The position numbers and the translations under genes are program-made. Positions 5,528 to 6,700 of a stretch of 6,700 nt of DNA are shown here, piece after piece; the first letter of the stretch is position 1; the number at the start of each line of letters is the position of its first letter. Where the stretch lies: NCBI GenBank assembly GCA_005883655.1, contig VBDA01000590.1:211-6910 (forward strand). The letters are read 5' to 3'. The DNA comes from Betaproteobacteria bacterium (GTDB lineage: Bacteria > Pseudomonadota > Gammaproteobacteria > Burkholderiales > Casimicrobiaceae). Below the pieces are notes generated by a model, which was not told the DNA's origin, searched no databases, and saw only the letters and a list, made by a program, of their open reading frames with translations.

Positions 5528-5620
5528 CGTCATCCCCGCGAAAGCGGGGATCCAGTGTCTTAGGAAACGCTGTGATCGCATGACGAACGCCACTGGGCTC
5601 CCGCTTTCGCGGAAACGACG
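5528..5620. repeat. Interspersed palindromic repeat: two inverted 29-bp arms with internal hairpins
   Basis: The left arm (5528-5556, CGTCATCCCCGCGAAAGCGG onward) contains an 8-bp perfect stem, ATCCCCGC/GCGGGGAT, closed by a GAAA loop. The right arm (5592-5620) is a diverged inverted copy with the core CCCGCTTTCGCGG. A 35-bp spacer separates them. This is the widespread proteobacterial repeat whose chance translations read IPAKAGIQ and DPRFRGDD. The pair can fold into one long hairpin or two short ones. It lies between the ThDP gene and the CoA-transferase gene, where REP/BIME-like hairpins can stabilise the upstream transcript or reduce readthrough; that effect is inference. The 5476-5527 flank also holds GACGC-GTA-GCGTC (5495-5507). 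Confidence 0.85.
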
Positions 5621-5677
5621 ACGTGACGTAGGGATCCGGCATAATTTTTGACTTATTTGAACTGACAGGAAAAATCG

Positions 5678-6700
5678 ATGGACAAGGCACTCTCGGGCGT
5701 TCGCATTCTGGACATGACGCATGTCCAGGCAGGTCCTACCGCTTCGCAGCTTATGGCGTGGCTCGGCGCGGACGTCATCAAGTTCGAGCCGCCGACGGGC
5801 GACGTCACGCGCGGCCAGTTGCGCGATGTGCTCAACGCCGACAGCCTCTACTTCACCATGCTCAACTGCAACAAGCGCTCGATCACGGTGAACATGAAAA
5901 ATCCGGTGGGCAAGGAAGTGTTCATCGCGCTGCTCAAGGAATGCGACGTCGTGATGGAGAATTTCGGGCCCGGCGTCCTCGATCGGCTCGGGTTTTCCTG
6001 GAAGAAGATCCACGAGATCAACCCCGCGATCGTCCTCGCGTCGATCAAGGGCTTCGGCAGCTCGGGTCCCTACGCCGACTTTAAGGCCTATGAAAATGTT
6101 GCGCAGGCGATGGGCGGAGCGATGGCGACAACCGGTTTCATGGATGGCCCGCCGCTCGTCACGGGCGCCCAGATAGGCGACTCCGGTACCGGCCTGCACT
6201 TTGTGATCGGTATCCTGGCTGCGCTTCATCAGCGTCAACGTACGGGCAAAGGTCAGTTCGTCGAAGTCGCGATGATGGACAGCGTCATGAACCTCTGTCG
6301 TGTCAAATTTCGTGACCATCAGCGTCTTTCGCGCGGTTCACTCGCGGAGTACTCGATGCCTACCGACGGCTTGAAGGACACGCCGCGTTCCGGCAACGAT
6401 TCCGGCGGCGGACAGCTCGGCAACGCGATCAAATGCAAACCGGGCGGGCCCAACGACTATCTCTATGTGGTCGTTCAGGAAGCGGTGTGGGACGCGCTTG
6501 CACGGCGCGTCGGCGGCGAAGCGCTTGCGGCTGACCCTCGCTTTACGACGATTCAGCTGCGGCGAAAGAATCAGCAGGAGATGTGGCGGCTGCTGACCGA
6601 GTTTGCGTCGAATCACGCCAAATGGGATTTGATGAAGATCCTGAACGAGATCGACGTGCCTTGCGGGCCCATCCTGGGGACCGAGGATCTCATGAATGAC
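5678..6700 (+). CDS. frc: Formyl-CoA transferase-like class III CoA-transferase, 3' end outside window
   Basis: The frame is open for 341 codons to the right edge; full Frc has 428 residues, so about 80 are missing. AGGA at 5667-5670 lies 7 nt before the ATG. The protein tracks Oxalobacter Frc from residue 1: HVQAGP (15-20), SLYFTMLNCNKRS (56-68), VVMENFGPGVLDRLGF (91-106), AYENVAQAMGGA (137-148), GDSGTGLH (167-174). The catalytic Asp169 is Asp168 here; Gln17 is conserved, and Asn96, Arg104, Lys137 and Tyr139 map to Asn95, Arg103, Lys136 and Tyr138. The mobile glycine loop is present as SGGGQLG, while the insert before it in Frc is shortened. Frc Trp48 is Gln47, as in E. coli YfdW, and Arg38 is Pro38. 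Such enzymes move CoA from an acyl-CoA donor to oxalate or a related acid through an aspartyl-CoA thioester. Downstream of carrier and ThDP enzyme, it likely supplies that enzyme's CoA substrate. The acceptor acid is unproven. Confidence 0.87.
   Translation, partial: MDKALSGVRILDMTHVQAGPTASQLMAWLGADVIKFEPPTGDVTRGQLRDVLNADSLYFTMLNCNKRSITVNMKNPVGKEVFIALLKECDVVMENFGPGVLDRLGFSWKKIHEINPAIVLASIKGFGSSGPYADFKAYENVAQAMGGAMATTGFMDGPPLVTGAQIGDSGTGLHFVIGILAALHQRQRTGKGQFVEVAMMDSVMNLCRVKFRDHQRLSRGSLAEYSMPTDGLKDTPRSGNDSGGGQLGNAIKCKPGGPNDYLYVVVQEAVWDALARRVGGEALAADPRFTTIQLRRKNQQEMWRLLTEFASNHAKWDLMKILNEIDVPCGPILGTEDLMND

Noticed and set aside
5528..5620. CRISPR array or IS fragment
   Set aside because: There are only two inverted, diverged arms with no regular spacing, and no transposase sequence; it fits the known interspersed palindrome class.
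4476..5651. 391-codon plus-strand frame overlapping the ThDP gene
   Set aside because: It is an off-frame reading of the ThDP gene rich in Arg and Gly; its end only reads through the interspersed repeat (…VIPAKAGIQ…).
5648..5653. TTGACT as a -35 box for a separate frc promoter
   Set aside because: No acceptable -10 box lies 16-18 bp downstream, where the RBS and start codon already sit.
5411..6319. 302-codon minus-strand frame over the repeat and the start of the CoA-transferase
   Set aside because: It is antisense to a strongly supported gene, and part of it is the usual spurious translation of the palindromic repeat (WIPAFAGMT).

Overview
The window looks like GC-rich proteobacterial chromosome, most likely an alphaproteobacterium of the Bradyrhizobium/Rhodopseudomonas type. 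The grounds are codon use with G/C at third positions, the gene set, and an interspersed palindrome whose spurious translations (…PAKAGIQ, PRFRGDD) are familiar from such genomes. The genus is inference, and a betaproteobacterium is not excluded.

Layout. Positions 1-257 hold the C-terminal end of a prolyl-tRNA editing (YbaK/ProX-type) deacylase. A start codon overlapping its stop opens an amino-acid ABC transporter ATPase, but only about 35 codons of it survive. These run straight into the C-terminal end of an unrelated aminomethyltransferase-domain (GcvT / dimethylglycine dehydrogenase-type) protein, which itself carries a frameshift. After this debris, an intact FlK-type hotdog thioesterase starts at 545 behind a perfect AGGAGG. 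It converges on a LysR-family regulator on the minus strand (994-2061).

The regulator is divergent from a three-gene plus-strand set that runs off the window: an OxlT-type MFS carrier (2286-3632), a thiamine-diphosphate enzyme of the oxalyl-CoA decarboxylase / 2-hydroxyacyl-CoA lyase / acetolactate synthase superfamily (about 3700-5475), and a formyl-CoA-transferase-like class III CoA-transferase (5678 to past 6700). A near-perfect 18-bp palindrome lies next to the regulator start in the divergent region. A hairpin-rich interspersed repeat separates the last two genes.

How it may work. The layout copies the classical oxalate pathway: carrier, CoA-transferase, ThDP enzyme that removes a C1 unit from the acyl-CoA. 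The carrier keeps nearly all the oxalate-site residues of OxlT, and the transferase keeps the catalytic Asp and most of the Frc active site. The ThDP enzyme, however, is not a canonical Oxc: the Tyr-Glu pair of the oxalyl-CoA site is replaced by Leu-Gln, closer to the Phe/Leu-Gln of acyl-CoA lyases and ALS. It also appears to have lost about 13 residues carrying the Asn-Asn half of its ThDP/Mg motif, and it has no ordinary start codon in frame. The cluster is therefore either a variant 2-hydroxyacid/oxalate pathway or a decaying one. The most useful points to check are the ThDP motif deletion, the start of that gene, the non-Oxc active site beside a good OxlT/Frc pair, and the scrambled gene remnants at 254-501.
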